Source of the DNA: a virus
DNA length: 44,236 bases
Strand: one strand, 5' to 3'
Virus record (IMG/VR): IMGVR_UViG_3300028536_000004
Location: 1 to 44,236 of that record
Below, piece by piece: positions 6,898-14,435 of the stretch. Position 1 is the first letter of the stretch. Each line of letters starts with the position of its first letter. A program made the translations under genes and the position numbers. Below the pieces are notes generated by a model. It saw only the letters and a program-made list of their open reading frames with translations. It ran no database searches and was not told the DNA's origin.

Positions 6898-7596
6898 TTA
6901 CGCGGCGTATTCGATGCCGGCCTTTTTCTCCAAGGCCACTGCGAACGCTTCCCGCTCACTCGCTGGGATATTGCGCGAATGCACAGGCTCGCCGGCAGGA
7001 ACGAACTGCGTCACGAGTTCACGTACAGGCACGGGGTCGCCGAGCTTCGTCGCGGCTTGATTGGCGAGTTTCGATAAATCGGCATCGCTCCACGAACGCG
7101 TCGAGACCTTTGCAGCAGCGGCTTCGTCAACAGCGTCTGCGCCTTTGGCGGCCGCCATAAAGGCCGCAAATTCGTCGTCTTCCTCAATCGCCGGGGTAAC
7201 AGTCTGTTCGGCAACAGCTTCTGTGGCTTTCGATGCCGTTCCACTCTCCGACGTGCCAGTGCCATTTACCTTGGGAAAACCCGGCAAAGGGGCGGGACGG
7301 CTTGCACCAGGCTTCATACGCCATAGGCCGGCACCCGTCTTGGCCTTGGTCGATGCATGGAGTGACGCGGACCACGGATGGCCGTCGGCGTCGATTTCGC
7401 CGCTTGGAGCCTCCTCGACTACCTGCGTCTCAGGCTCGTCAACCCTTTCAGGTTCCACGGCTGCGGGCGGCGTTGTAGAGCGCTTCGCTTCGACTACGGT
7501 TGCAGCCGCGATAGCAGTCCCACCTAGTAGCGCGTAAACGCTCGTAAGCTGCGAAGGCTTCAACGTGAGCGAGATTGTGATATACTCTTCAATCAT
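6898..7596 (-). CDS. Hypothetical protein of the replication module, 232 aa
   Basis: The protein combines a hydrophobic N-terminus, a long Pro/Glu/Val-rich linker (about residues 40-70) and a conserved segment DADGHPWSASLHASTKAKTG then GLWRMKPG at about 68-98. That HASTKAKTxxGLWRMKPG segment is a recurring feature of phage proteins located next to DUF2815/DUF2800 genes, where no function is assigned. The rest is Ala-rich and ends in helices (ASEREAFAVALEKKAGIEY). The start overlaps the helicase stop by eight bases (ATGATTGA) with AAAGGAAAA upstream. It may be a scaffold or accessory factor of the replisome; this is a guess from position. Confidence 0.75.
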   Translation of the reverse strand: MIEEYITISLTLKPSQLTSVYALLGGTAIAAATVVEAKRSTTPPAAVEPERVDEPETQVVEEAPSGEIDADGHPWSASLHASTKAKTGAGLWRMKPGASRPAPLPGFPKVNGTGTSESGTASKATEAVAEQTVTPAIEEDDEFAAFMAAAKGADAVDEAAAAKVSTRSWSDADLSKLANQAATKLGDPVPVRELVTQFVPAGEPVHSRNIPASEREAFAVALEKKAGIEYAA

Positions 7597-9232
7597 GGTG
7601 CTTTTCCTTTTTGTCTAAAACGCGATAAATTGTATTCATTTTTTCCAAGGCCCGTACGAGAATTTTCTCGGCAATCGAGCCTGGAGCTGTGAAAACATCT
7701 GCGTTGACTAAATACTCTTGCCCTATTCTGTCTAGCCTAGCAACCGCTTGTTCGTTCCGGCTCGGTACCCAATCAGGTTCGCCCAGGCCGCATCTCGAAC
7801 TCACTGTCTGTAAGCCGTCTACACCTTCTCCACCCGACTGCATATTTGCGATAAATACGCGGACTTTGGGATTGCTGATAAATTCGTCGATTGCGGCTTG
7901 ACGCGCAAGCGGAGATTTTCCGCCATGGACGACAACTGTACCAAAATGCTTCAACCCCTCCTCGTATAATTTTAAGACGTTGAGATGCCACCCGAACAGA
8001 ACATATTTTTCGGAACTACCTTCCAGAAAATCTGAAACATATTCGATAATTTGAGGTGCCATGGCTTCGCCCATCAAACGTCGGGCTTCGGCTATATGCC
8101 CCAAAATTTCAAAATCTTTTGTCGTTTGGATTGTCTCAATATCCAAGCCGAGCATACCCTCGACGGCTAACGCGCTTTTGACGGCGCCATTTTCTTCCAC
8201 GCTCACGAGGGAATAACGTGGAGGCTTCATAGCATCGAGCACATCTTTTTTCTCGTGCCGCGCCATGACATTGGCACGCAGGCGATTTTGGAGTTCCAGT
8301 TCCAAACTCGTGCTTTCCAACTTGAATCGTTTGCCGTCGAGCGTTTTAAGATCCGCTTGCCGGTTGTACCGTTCCTTGAACCGAGCTTCATTTACAAAAT
8401 CGATAGACTCATGATCGAAATACCTGAAAAGATTATAGGCCTCTGACGGACGGTTCAAAAGAGGAGTACCTGTCAAAGCCAATGCCCGATCGCAATAGGT
8501 GCCGATAGCTGGCATTTTGATGTCGCCATGTTGATATTCACCGCGAGAATTTCCGAGGATAGCGCGCGTCGTCAAAGCCTCTTGGTTTTTCATCTTATGG
8601 GCTTCGTCGCAAACCAAGACATCCCAGCGCCCTCGTGCAATCGCTCGCATGATTGCCGGATTTCGAGCGGCTTCATAACTAATGACTTGATAATTGGCAG
8701 TCGGATGTATTCCATCTTTGACATTAAGCATGACGGATACAGATACTTTCGCAATTGTGCTCCATTCTTTGATACGTACACCCCATTGAATACGTACAGA
8801 TGCTGGAACAATTACGAGAGTTCGGGTTGCTTCTACTTCGTTGCAAAAGACAATAGCAACGATTGTCTTACCTAACCCGGGTTCATCTGCGTCGATCCCA
8901 CCATTTCGAGCAAGCAAATAATCCAGCGTCGCCCCTTGATAGTTCCAGATTTCTTTTCCAGGCGGCGTCTTATAATTACCTTTGCCAGATAATGCGCGGC
9001 TGGCATCGATAGCGCGCCTATATCCCCCAATGTGAGGATCATCAGGCGCTATCAGGTCCGCGATCGAGTAGGGATTGTCGGAAAACAGCACGGCCTTTTC
9101 AGGCGAGCTGGCGGATGTCGAGAATGTCAATCCTCGATACGCCATGAGTAATTTGATTTCGGTTTTTTGAGCTTTTGGAACCTCTAGAATATAATGTGTA
9201 CCTTCTGGCGTCGGATTAACCCACGCTTTCAT
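7589..9232 (-). CDS. SNF2-type DEAH-box ATPase/helicase
   Basis: The 547-residue superfamily 2 ATPase has motif I DEPGLGKTIVAI (GLGKT at about 119-123), motif II VCDEAHKMKN (DEAH at about 209-212) and motif III LALTGTPLLNRPSEA. The second RecA lobe has SGGEGVDGLQ and motif VI QAVARLDRIGQ. Length and order fit the compact SNF2/Rad54-like helicases of phages, proposed to remodel replication or recombination intermediates. The ATG at 9232 overlaps the upstream stop as ATGA within a junction module. The partners in the operon are the Cas4-like nuclease and the primase-polymerase. Confidence 0.93.
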   Translation of the reverse strand: MKAWVNPTPEGTHYILEVPKAQKTEIKLLMAYRGLTFSTSASSPEKAVLFSDNPYSIADLIAPDDPHIGGYRRAIDASRALSGKGNYKTPPGKEIWNYQGATLDYLLARNGGIDADEPGLGKTIVAIVFCNEVEATRTLVIVPASVRIQWGVRIKEWSTIAKVSVSVMLNVKDGIHPTANYQVISYEAARNPAIMRAIARGRWDVLVCDEAHKMKNQEALTTRAILGNSRGEYQHGDIKMPAIGTYCDRALALTGTPLLNRPSEAYNLFRYFDHESIDFVNEARFKERYNRQADLKTLDGKRFKLESTSLELELQNRLRANVMARHEKKDVLDAMKPPRYSLVSVEENGAVKSALAVEGMLGLDIETIQTTKDFEILGHIAEARRLMGEAMAPQIIEYVSDFLEGSSEKYVLFGWHLNVLKLYEEGLKHFGTVVVHGGKSPLARQAAIDEFISNPKVRVFIANMQSGGEGVDGLQTVSSRCGLGEPDWVPSRNEQAVARLDRIGQEYLVNADVFTAPGSIAEKILVRALEKMNTIYRVLDKKEKHHD

Positions 9233-9243
9233 AGGTCATACTC
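9229..9243 (-). promoter_or_regulatory. Junction module (RBS + stop/start overlap)
   Basis: The minus strand reads GAGTATGACCTATGA, encoding EYDL of the MerR-like protein and overlapping its stop with the helicase ATG. The base before GAG is A, so the Shine-Dalgarno match is AGAG only. Confidence 0.7.
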
Positions 9244-9582
9244 TGCGGTCTCAGCAGGCGCAGGGGGTATGAGGTTGGACGCTAGTCGAGCAGCCGCTTT
9301 CACTTGATCTTCGAGCCGAGAAAGCAATGCCTCGAAAACTTCGCGGTCGTATTTGTCTACCATCGTTTTTATGTCCGCGATGGACCATCCGCCAAATTGC
9401 GCGGCGGCAATGATGGAAGCTCGGTGGAGTTGATCATCGGTAAATCGACGAACGCCGCCTGGTGAACGCTCTACTTCGCCAAGCAATCCCTCGCTTTCCC
9501 AGAACCGCACACCGCGCCGACTTGTGCAGCCTGCCTGACACATGGCGTCCATTGAATGAGGTGTTAAAGGCTTCGTAACCAT
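9229..9582 (-). CDS. MerR-like helix-turn-helix protein, 117 aa
   Basis: The region AGCTSRRGVRFWESEGLLGE, then RSPGGVRRFTDDQ, has the helix-turn-helix and wing of MerR regulators: R-G-V-R-x-W-E-x-E-G-L-L in place of the usual R-x-Y-E-x-x-G-L-L. A dimerisation-type helix follows (WSIADIKTMVDKYDREVFEA). It probably binds DNA as a regulator of phage transcription; no effector-binding domain is present. It ends in TAEYDL. The ATG at 9582 overlaps the upstream stop (TGATG); a GTG at 9585 is also possible. AAGGA lies upstream. Confidence 0.85.
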   Translation of the reverse strand: MVTKPLTPHSMDAMCQAGCTSRRGVRFWESEGLLGEVERSPGGVRRFTDDQLHRASIIAAAQFGGWSIADIKTMVDKYDREVFEALLSRLEDQVKAAARLASNLIPPAPAETAEYDL

Positions 9583-10037
9583 CACGGAAATTCCTTCTCA
9601 AATTCCGCCTGCGTCCATCCGCGATAACGCCAGTGATGCAGCCGCTCGACAATCCAATAATGGTCGAGTTGACCGGTCTTAGGATTGCGGAAATTCAAAT
9701 CTTCGGAATCGCGATTATGCAACATAGGTAAACCCCCCATGTGCAATTCATTCTCTAAGCGTGACGGCGATCGTTGCGGCGTTGGGCGTTTTGCGATGCC
9801 GAATGTCACGGCTAGGGCAGGAAAGATGGGCGCCAGCTCCGCAGCCGTATAGAAAGGTCGCACTTGCCAATAGGGAAGCCATGCATTGATAGCCTTGGCC
9901 TCGGCCGTACCCGCATTATCCAACGCCCATGTCTGCACAAGAGCTTTCCATCGCAGGATGATCCCGGGTCGATTGCCTGTAGCTTTCATGAGCTTGATCA
10001 CTTGGAAAGTGTCGCTTAGCCAAAAATCAGCGGTCAT
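9582..10037 (-). CDS. Hypothetical protein, 151 aa
   Basis: I do not recognise this protein. It starts MTADFWLSDTFQVIKLMKAT and has a Pro/Trp-rich middle (INAWLPYWQVRPFYTAAELA) that looks like a DNA- or protein-binding helical domain. The C-terminus is aromatic-basic (DHYWIVERLHHWRYRGWTQA). The start overlaps the end of the upstream small gene by 11 bases. It lies between the primase-polymerase and MerR-like genes and is probably an early or replication accessory protein. Confidence 0.75.
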   Translation of the reverse strand: MTADFWLSDTFQVIKLMKATGNRPGIILRWKALVQTWALDNAGTAEAKAINAWLPYWQVRPFYTAAELAPIFPALAVTFGIAKRPTPQRSPSRLENELHMGGLPMLHNRDSEDLNFRNPKTGQLDHYWIVERLHHWRYRGWTQAEFEKEFP

Positions 10038-10239
10038 GAAGGTGTCCCGAATGTGTTAAAGGTATCTCTTCGGCAATACGTTGTGCGCGTAGCTTTTGTA
10101 TCCGCTCATTTTCCATCTGCGAACGGATATACCGCTCTAGCTTGACGGATTCGGCATCGGTCAACGCCCTTGTACGGGATAACGCATCAAGATATTTAAC
10201 GCGTTTATCAAGAGATTCAGGTGTCAGCCACGTACTCAC
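10027..10239 (-). CDS. Small helical hypothetical protein, 70 aa
   Basis: The protein is short, charged and helical (RVKYLDALSRTRALTDAESV, then KLERYIRSQ), without cysteines or membrane span. The start is GTG at 10239, overlapping the primase-polymerase stop as GTGA in a junction module with GGAG eight bases upstream. Strict coupling suggests it is made in proportion to the primase-polymerase, perhaps as an accessory subunit, but no family is recognised. Confidence 0.75.
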   Translation of the reverse strand: MSTWLTPESLDKRVKYLDALSRTRALTDAESVKLERYIRSQMENERIQKLRAQRIAEEIPLTHSGHLHDR

Positions 10240-10250
10240 AAGTCATACTC
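10236..10250 (-). promoter_or_regulatory. Junction module (RBS + stop/start overlap)
   Basis: The minus strand reads GAGTATGACTTGTGA, preceded by G, giving GGAG before the GTG start of the 70-residue gene. The same bases encode the EYDL end of the primase-polymerase. Confidence 0.75.
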
Positions 10251-12131
10251 CGATTTAGTAGGGATTTTCCACAAATTTTTGTTTGGCTTGAGCCAGATTA
10301 AATCCTCTTTTTTTGATAGGACGCGAGTAACTAGGCTGCGATCAATCGCGTGTTTGCCGGCAATCTCAGCGTATAATATCCCCGGTTGCGCTTCGCCTCC
10401 CAAGCTGGATAGCATTTCGACAACCTCTTTCGCCTCTGCCCAGCTATATTTTGATCTCATTGATTTTGCATCCTCACACGGTCCCTCTGCATCTTTCAGC
10501 AGCACAATCGAATTACCGATAGGCGTCACTTTAAGATATTGAATGTCGTCGGGCACGTCAGCATCTTTTTGCTTCTTGACGCGCAATTCTGTCCCATCCC
10601 GAACCTTTTTCGTATTAAGGGCTGTATCGACGTTTGCAATCCATGCAGACGAACCTCGGGCGCCGCGATTAGCATCCTTGCCCTCATGATGGACGAGCAG
10701 CACAAAGCACTCATAGTAACGAGCAAGTTGCTCTGCGAAATTTGTTACCTTCGTTGCATCTGTCGCACTATTCTCATCTAGGCCAGTTGCAAGCCGCGCG
10801 GTCGTGTCGATCACAATCAACGCCGGCTTGGCTTTCATGTCGCCTAAATCCTGTTTGATTTGCTCCCATTCCGCCGTGTCGGTAAAGAAAGGAACCCGAT
10901 CAAATATGATAAACCTATGATCGCTGCGAAATTCTATGTCATGTTGATCCATCCATGCCGGCCAGCGTTTCTTAGCTGTCGCAATTGATCCTTCGCCTGC
11001 AAAATATAGGACATCATTTTTTACAGGCGGCGCACCCCATTGTCCTGCAATCCCGAAGCCAAGGCATAATGCCCAATCGAGTGCTAGAAAACTTTTGTAG
11101 CTCCCTGATTGTCCGTAGAGCATCCCCGTTCCACTAGCGGGGAGCAAGCCGGGGATAAGCCATTCCGGATCATTGACACCATCGGCATATTCATGGATCC
11201 ACATAAGCCGATTGCGTGCTGATCGCTCGGCTTTAGGTGCGGTTAGCTCGGGCGTTTCCATGCCAATGAAATTAGCAAACGCATCTTCATTGGACTGATG
11301 ACCTTTTGCGCCGCTTTCCGCGTCTTCACCGTAGGACGCTGCATTGCGGACAAGGATTTCCAGATCCCATTCATCCCAAGCCGGTTGGCAGTGTGGGTTC
11401 CATTTCTCCCAAAGCAAATCAAAACACAGCCCCGGCGATATTCCTTTGTCCAATATGGATGTCGCTACTTGGAATGCGAGATTGTTCCCACCCTTGCCTT
11501 CAACTGAAACGCGACCGGATTTAACATAATTTTCTATCAGGTCATTCGCTGTTCGGATATTGCGAGGTAAATCTTTATCGGGATTTTTGGTAAGCCCAAA
11601 GGTGTCGGTTTTCTGTCTTTCAGGGATGATAGACCGAATGGCTTGGGGTAAGGGGTTGAGGTTTCCGCCCGGCAGTTCGCTATAGGCGCCAGCTTTTGTC
11701 TTGGAGCCGGGGAGCAAGACATAGCCGCCTGATTGGATCGATCCGTCAACGCGCTTGATACCTCCGCGCGTGTCAATACCTTCTGCGATGCGGGATGCAG
11801 TTGAAGGCCCTTCGCCTTTGAAATAGACGTGAAGGCCGCCACGCGGTGTCCGCACTTGATAAGCTTGATCGACGGCGGCTTTGACATCTGCATCACGTTC
11901 TAGCAGTGTCGTCCACCAGTCTAGGCCATTGGGGTCGACATCGATAACGAACAGGCCCGATGGACCTGTCGCGACAGCCCAATTGAAATCTGGGTTGATT
12001 TTAAGCCATGCTGCAATCTGTGCCGGGTCATTGCTGGCTTCATGCCACCCGCCTTTTGTGGCCGGCAGCTTATCCCCTGGAATGCACGGAAAGATATTGC
12101 AGCCGTCTAGAAAAGCTGGTAATGATTGCAT
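10236..12131 (-). CDS. Primase-polymerase / RepA-like helicase fusion
   Basis: The N-terminal third is a bifunctional primase-polymerase domain: FPCIPGDKLPATKGGWHEAS, the metal-binding VIDVDPNG and RTPRGGLHVYFKGEG. The second half is a RecA-type ATPase of the AAA_25/RepA group: GMLYGQSGSYKSFLALDWAL (Walker A), ALIVIDTTARLATG (Walker B) and LLVHHEGKDANRGARGSSAW. A winged-helix-like tail (YAEIAGKHAIDRSLVTRVLS) precedes the C-terminus KSEYDL. It should prime and unwind DNA for the phage polymerase. I chose the ATG at 12131, where the family normally begins; a GTG at 12158 lies within the upstream hairpin. The length (631 aa) is normal. Confidence 0.93.
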   Translation of the reverse strand: MQSLPAFLDGCNIFPCIPGDKLPATKGGWHEASNDPAQIAAWLKINPDFNWAVATGPSGLFVIDVDPNGLDWWTTLLERDADVKAAVDQAYQVRTPRGGLHVYFKGEGPSTASRIAEGIDTRGGIKRVDGSIQSGGYVLLPGSKTKAGAYSELPGGNLNPLPQAIRSIIPERQKTDTFGLTKNPDKDLPRNIRTANDLIENYVKSGRVSVEGKGGNNLAFQVATSILDKGISPGLCFDLLWEKWNPHCQPAWDEWDLEILVRNAASYGEDAESGAKGHQSNEDAFANFIGMETPELTAPKAERSARNRLMWIHEYADGVNDPEWLIPGLLPASGTGMLYGQSGSYKSFLALDWALCLGFGIAGQWGAPPVKNDVLYFAGEGSIATAKKRWPAWMDQHDIEFRSDHRFIIFDRVPFFTDTAEWEQIKQDLGDMKAKPALIVIDTTARLATGLDENSATDATKVTNFAEQLARYYECFVLLVHHEGKDANRGARGSSAWIANVDTALNTKKVRDGTELRVKKQKDADVPDDIQYLKVTPIGNSIVLLKDAEGPCEDAKSMRSKYSWAEAKEVVEMLSSLGGEAQPGILYAEIAGKHAIDRSLVTRVLSKKEDLIWLKPNKNLWKIPTKSEYDL

Positions 12132-12149
12132 CGCCGACCACGCTCCATG

Positions 12150-12190
12150 AACCCTCACTAGGCAGCCACCTAGTGAGGGTTTTGCTTATT
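12150..12190 (+). terminator. Strong 13-bp hairpin with T-rich tail on the plus strand
   Basis: AACCCTCACTAGG, loop CAGCCA and CCTAGTGAGGGTT form a perfect 13-pair stem. On the plus strand TTTTGCTTATTT follows, as in a terminator. The flanking genes are on the minus strand, where no T run follows, so it would stop antisense transcription. Alternatively it acts as an RNA hairpin in the leader of the primase-polymerase gene. Confidence 0.5.
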
Positions 12191-12623
12191 TCGTTGCAGG
12201 AGGTTCAAGCGCCTCGCCCCGTTGTGCCAACATTAGGCCGGCATCGAGCGCCATAGCAAGGGAAAACCAGTCTTGAGGGATTGAGGTAGCTTTATGGAAA
12301 ACATGCATTCTTGAAACGGCTAATACACCGCGCTCAAACTGCCAAGTAAAGTTCCGAGCGGGAAAATTGCTGTTGAACCAATGAATGCAGACATATTTTC
12401 CACCGTGTAAATCATCTACGTCTATCATAGCCCCCACGCCATTGTTGCGGAATTCTAAATGAATACCCGCACCGTGATATCCTATATTTCTAGGTTCTTC
12501 CCGACGTTCTGCAGTTGCACCTCTATTACTGGCAATTTTCAAAAGCTCCGCAGTAATATATTCCCGATCGGCTTTCCGGCCTACGGTCATGCTGTTGAGC
12601 TTGTCTCTGTTTAGATCAATCAT
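12186..12623 (-). CDS. Hypothetical protein, 145 aa
   Basis: The protein has an alpha/beta look with a glycine-rich strand region (NIGYHGAGIHLEFRNNGVGA, then MIDVDDLHGGKYVCIHWFN). I recognise no family. The ATG at 12623 overlaps the upstream stop as ATGA and has GGGGAA upstream. It is the last gene before the hairpin at 12150-12190 and so the 3' end of the small-gene accessory block. Confidence 0.75.
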   Translation of the reverse strand: MIDLNRDKLNSMTVGRKADREYITAELLKIASNRGATAERREEPRNIGYHGAGIHLEFRNNGVGAMIDVDDLHGGKYVCIHWFNSNFPARNFTWQFERGVLAVSRMHVFHKATSIPQDWFSLAMALDAGLMLAQRGEALEPPATK

Positions 12624-13006
12624 CGCAATTCCCCACGCATGGCAAGGATCTCACGCTCGGCCATCAAGGCGGACTGGATAGCCGTAAAGGCGCTGGACGC
12701 CATTGTAGCGGCGACTGTGTAGCGATTGGCTAGTTCAAGATTGCTATGTCGGTAGAACCGTGCCTTGGCTTTGCAGCGTTCGGCGAAATCCCGCGTTTCG
12801 TTCAAGCGATCAAATTCCGCTGCGAAAGCGTCGGATTCCTGTAATTTATCATGTGCCATTTTGTTCGCTCCATTAGCTAATTCCCATCCTTTGACCCAAT
12901 TTCGTGCGCTAGACGTCCCATGTTTATATGGGTTTTTATCCCGGCTTTGTCCTATGTGCCATGCTTGCGAACCGAGCTGGAATGCAAATGTCTGAAAATC
13001 CATCAT
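12620..13006 (-). CDS. Hypothetical protein with RMF/CrpP-like N-terminus, 128 aa
   Basis: The segment GSQAWHIGQSRDKNPYKHGT followed by SARNWVKGWELANG has the G...G...NPY...W..GW..A spacing of the ribosome-modulation-factor/CrpP-like fold. A long helical part follows (RDFAERCKAKARFYRHSNLE). The same motif recurs at 15996-16181. The start is one of two adjacent ATGs (13006 or 13003) after GGAGCGAAAA. The upstream sequence repeats the ribosome-binding segment found before the gene at 13344-13508. Ribosome or polymerase binding is a possibility from the fold only. Confidence 0.72.
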   Translation of the reverse strand: MMDFQTFAFQLGSQAWHIGQSRDKNPYKHGTSSARNWVKGWELANGANKMAHDKLQESDAFAAEFDRLNETRDFAERCKAKARFYRHSNLELANRYTVAATMASSAFTAIQSALMAEREILAMRGELR

Positions 13007-13032
13007 TTTTCGCTCCATCAAAAGCGTTGAAA

Positions 13033-13164
13033 TCAGTCTAGGGAAATATAATAGCGCCATGCGCCGCCTCGGGACTGTAGCCGGAAGAGCTTTGAATTTT
13101 CAAATCCTCCCCGATCATACCATTCCGATTTAGTAATCCGCTCTTTACGTTCGCGTTGCGCCAT
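13033..13164 (-). CDS. Small basic hypothetical protein, 43 aa
   Basis: The frame MAQRERKERITKSEWYDRGG to YYISLD starts directly after the upstream stop (TGAATG) and is positively charged at the N-terminus with an aromatic C-terminus. No family is recognised. The position in an uninterrupted chain of coupled genes and the absence of any other frame support it as a real gene. It may be a short host-takeover peptide, but nothing in the sequence shows this. Confidence 0.6.
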   Translation of the reverse strand: MAQRERKERITKSEWYDRGGFENSKLFRLQSRGGAWRYYISLD

Positions 13165-13347
13165 TCACTTGTCCTCTTTCCCATCCCAATATCCGGCGCA
13201 ATATGCGCTCGGATAATAATTTCGATCGCTACTCGTCCATTGCATGTATCCGTGGAACCCATCGGAGTATCCGGCCGAATAGTTTTTTTGTTCATTTTCG
13301 TTTCTATATCGTTGTCTAGCCCGTCGCGCGTCATGTTGCCAGTTCAT
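13165..13347 (-). CDS. RMF/CrpP-like small protein, 60 aa
   Basis: The protein contains YSAGYSDGFHGYMQWTSSDR and ends AYCAGYWDGKEDK. The paired GYxDG and GYWDG motifs are typical of short phage proteins of the ribosome-modulation-factor-like or CrpP-like type. The N-terminus is basic (WQHDARRARQRYR). The ATG at 13347 overlaps the previous stop as ATGA. Two other genes in this block carry related motifs. A role on ribosomes or nucleic acid is an inference. Confidence 0.7.
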   Translation of the reverse strand: MNWQHDARRARQRYRNENEQKNYSAGYSDGFHGYMQWTSSDRNYYPSAYCAGYWDGKEDK

Positions 13348-13508
13348 TTCACATCTGCCGCGAGTTTGGCATAAACATCGCTGGCGCGCATTGCGATGCG
13401 GCCGGCCGCTATACGACGACGCGCTTCAAAAGAGCTAGGCGCTTCGACCGAGCCCAGCAGTTCATCCGGTCCTTCAAGTGCTGGGAGATATACTTTGTAT
13501 CGTGCCAT
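13344..13508 (-). CDS. Small hypothetical protein, 54 aa
   Basis: The ATG at 13508 opens MARYKVYLPALEGPDELLGS followed by VEAPSSFEARRRIAAGRIAM and an end in AADVKC-free ADVK. A GGAGC ribosome-binding site lies upstream in a segment repeated at 13007-13028. The stop overlaps the next start as ATGA. The pattern of a short beta strand, then RRRIA and a helix resembles small phage proteins that modify a target at a surface, but no family is recognised. The gene is first after the inverted repeat at 13541-13561. Confidence 0.72.
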   Translation of the reverse strand: MARYKVYLPALEGPDELLGSVEAPSSFEARRRIAAGRIAMRASDVYAKLAADVK

Positions 13509-13540
13509 GATATTTTGCTCCATCCAAAGCGTTCCAGACT

Positions 13541-13561
13541 TATGTTACCTAACGTAACATA
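13541..13561. promoter_or_regulatory. Candidate operator: 8-bp perfect inverted repeat
   Basis: TATGTTAC, five bases and GTAACATA form a perfect palindrome in a gap between two minus-strand genes. Its size and 13-bp centre spacing are those of a dimeric repressor site. It shares the TTAC...CGT.ACAT pattern with the spacers of the two plus-strand promoters at 16921 and 16994. No hairpin-plus-T-run terminator is formed. Confidence 0.5.
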
Positions 13562-13563
13562 CC

Positions 13564-14121
13564 CTATAAATCAAGCTCTATTTTGCGAAAATATCGCGAC
13601 GCTCCATTTTTATCTAGCCGGGAGTATCCTGCTAGGATTTCCGAAGCGCGTACATTCCACATGCAAGGTCGCAGTTTTTTCAACGTGTCGCTGATATGCT
13701 CTTCTGGCACATTCGCGAGCAAGCGGACGCCAATGTAAGCATGATCGACCTCTTGGCCGGCAGGAAGTCTATTGAGCATGTCGCGGATGAACTCTGCGAT
13801 TGTCACAATAGCGTCGGCGCTGCGTCCTGCAGCGGATTGGATACGAACGCCTACAGGGATCCAAGGCGCTGCATCTCGGTTGACGTCGCCCAGCTCGCGT
13901 ACTTCACTTTCCAGATCGAGCTTGTCGGCCAGCTTTGGCGTTTGATATAAATGCAAGAGCTGTAGCGTGTTTAGTCGCGAATGTTTCTTGATTGTGAGTT
14001 TGATACTGTCGCCGATTTTATCCTTGGTTTTATCGACGTGGAGAAACCCTAAGCGATCGAGCTTTCGCAATGATCGCAGAGCTACGCCGGATTTTTCATG
14101 AATTGCAAGAATGTCCGCCAT
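13564..14121 (-). CDS. Hypothetical winged-helix-like protein, 185 aa
   Basis: The N-terminus MADILAIHEKSGVALRSLRK, then LDRLGFLHVDK, reads like the helix-turn-helix of a small winged-helix domain. The rest is a mixed domain with PAGQEVDHAYIGVRLLANVP. It ends RKIELDL, a relative of the EYDL ends. The ATG at 14121 has only a weak A-rich ribosome-binding site. It could be a DNA-binding regulator, and the palindrome directly downstream of its stop would be a natural target to test. The function is not established. Confidence 0.72.
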   Translation of the reverse strand: MADILAIHEKSGVALRSLRKLDRLGFLHVDKTKDKIGDSIKLTIKKHSRLNTLQLLHLYQTPKLADKLDLESEVRELGDVNRDAAPWIPVGVRIQSAAGRSADAIVTIAEFIRDMLNRLPAGQEVDHAYIGVRLLANVPEEHISDTLKKLRPCMWNVRASEILAGYSRLDKNGASRYFRKIELDL

Positions 14122-14122
14122 A

Positions 14123-14434
14123 CTATTGGCTTTCTTTCACATAACATTTCGTGGCATTTGTCGGGATGTAAATCGACCCTGTATATGTACCGACAAAAGC
14201 GGGAAAGTAGAAGTTGGAATGGTGAACTAAGCCGTCGAAGCCAATGCAATGGATTTCGCCAGCATTTGCCCAACCCTTGCGGGGTGAAATGCTAAAGGGC
14301 GTGAAACTATTCGAGCGTTCGCCGAAGGTTAGATTATAACCTCTCGGCTCTTTGACATGTATCTCTGCCCATAAAGGTGACAGAGACAAAGCCATGAACG
14401 CGAGAAACACTAGGATTGCTCCAATGATGCGCAT
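14123..14434 (-). CDS. Secreted hypothetical protein with signal peptide, 103 aa
   Basis: Residues 1-23 (MRIIGAILVFLAFMALSLSP then LWA) form a Sec signal peptide with a plausible cleavage after LWA. The mature part is beta-rich with two cysteines (EIHCIG and KCYVKE) that could form a disulfide in the periplasm. The ATG at 14434 follows the stop of the upstream gene by one base and has AAGGA upstream. A secreted early protein might exclude superinfecting phage or alter the envelope. No family is recognised. Confidence 0.78.
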   Translation of the reverse strand: MRIIGAILVFLAFMALSLSPLWAEIHVKEPRGYNLTFGERSNSFTPFSISPRKGWANAGEIHCIGFDGLVHHSNFYFPAFVGTYTGSIYIPTNATKCYVKESQ

Positions 14435-14435
14435 A

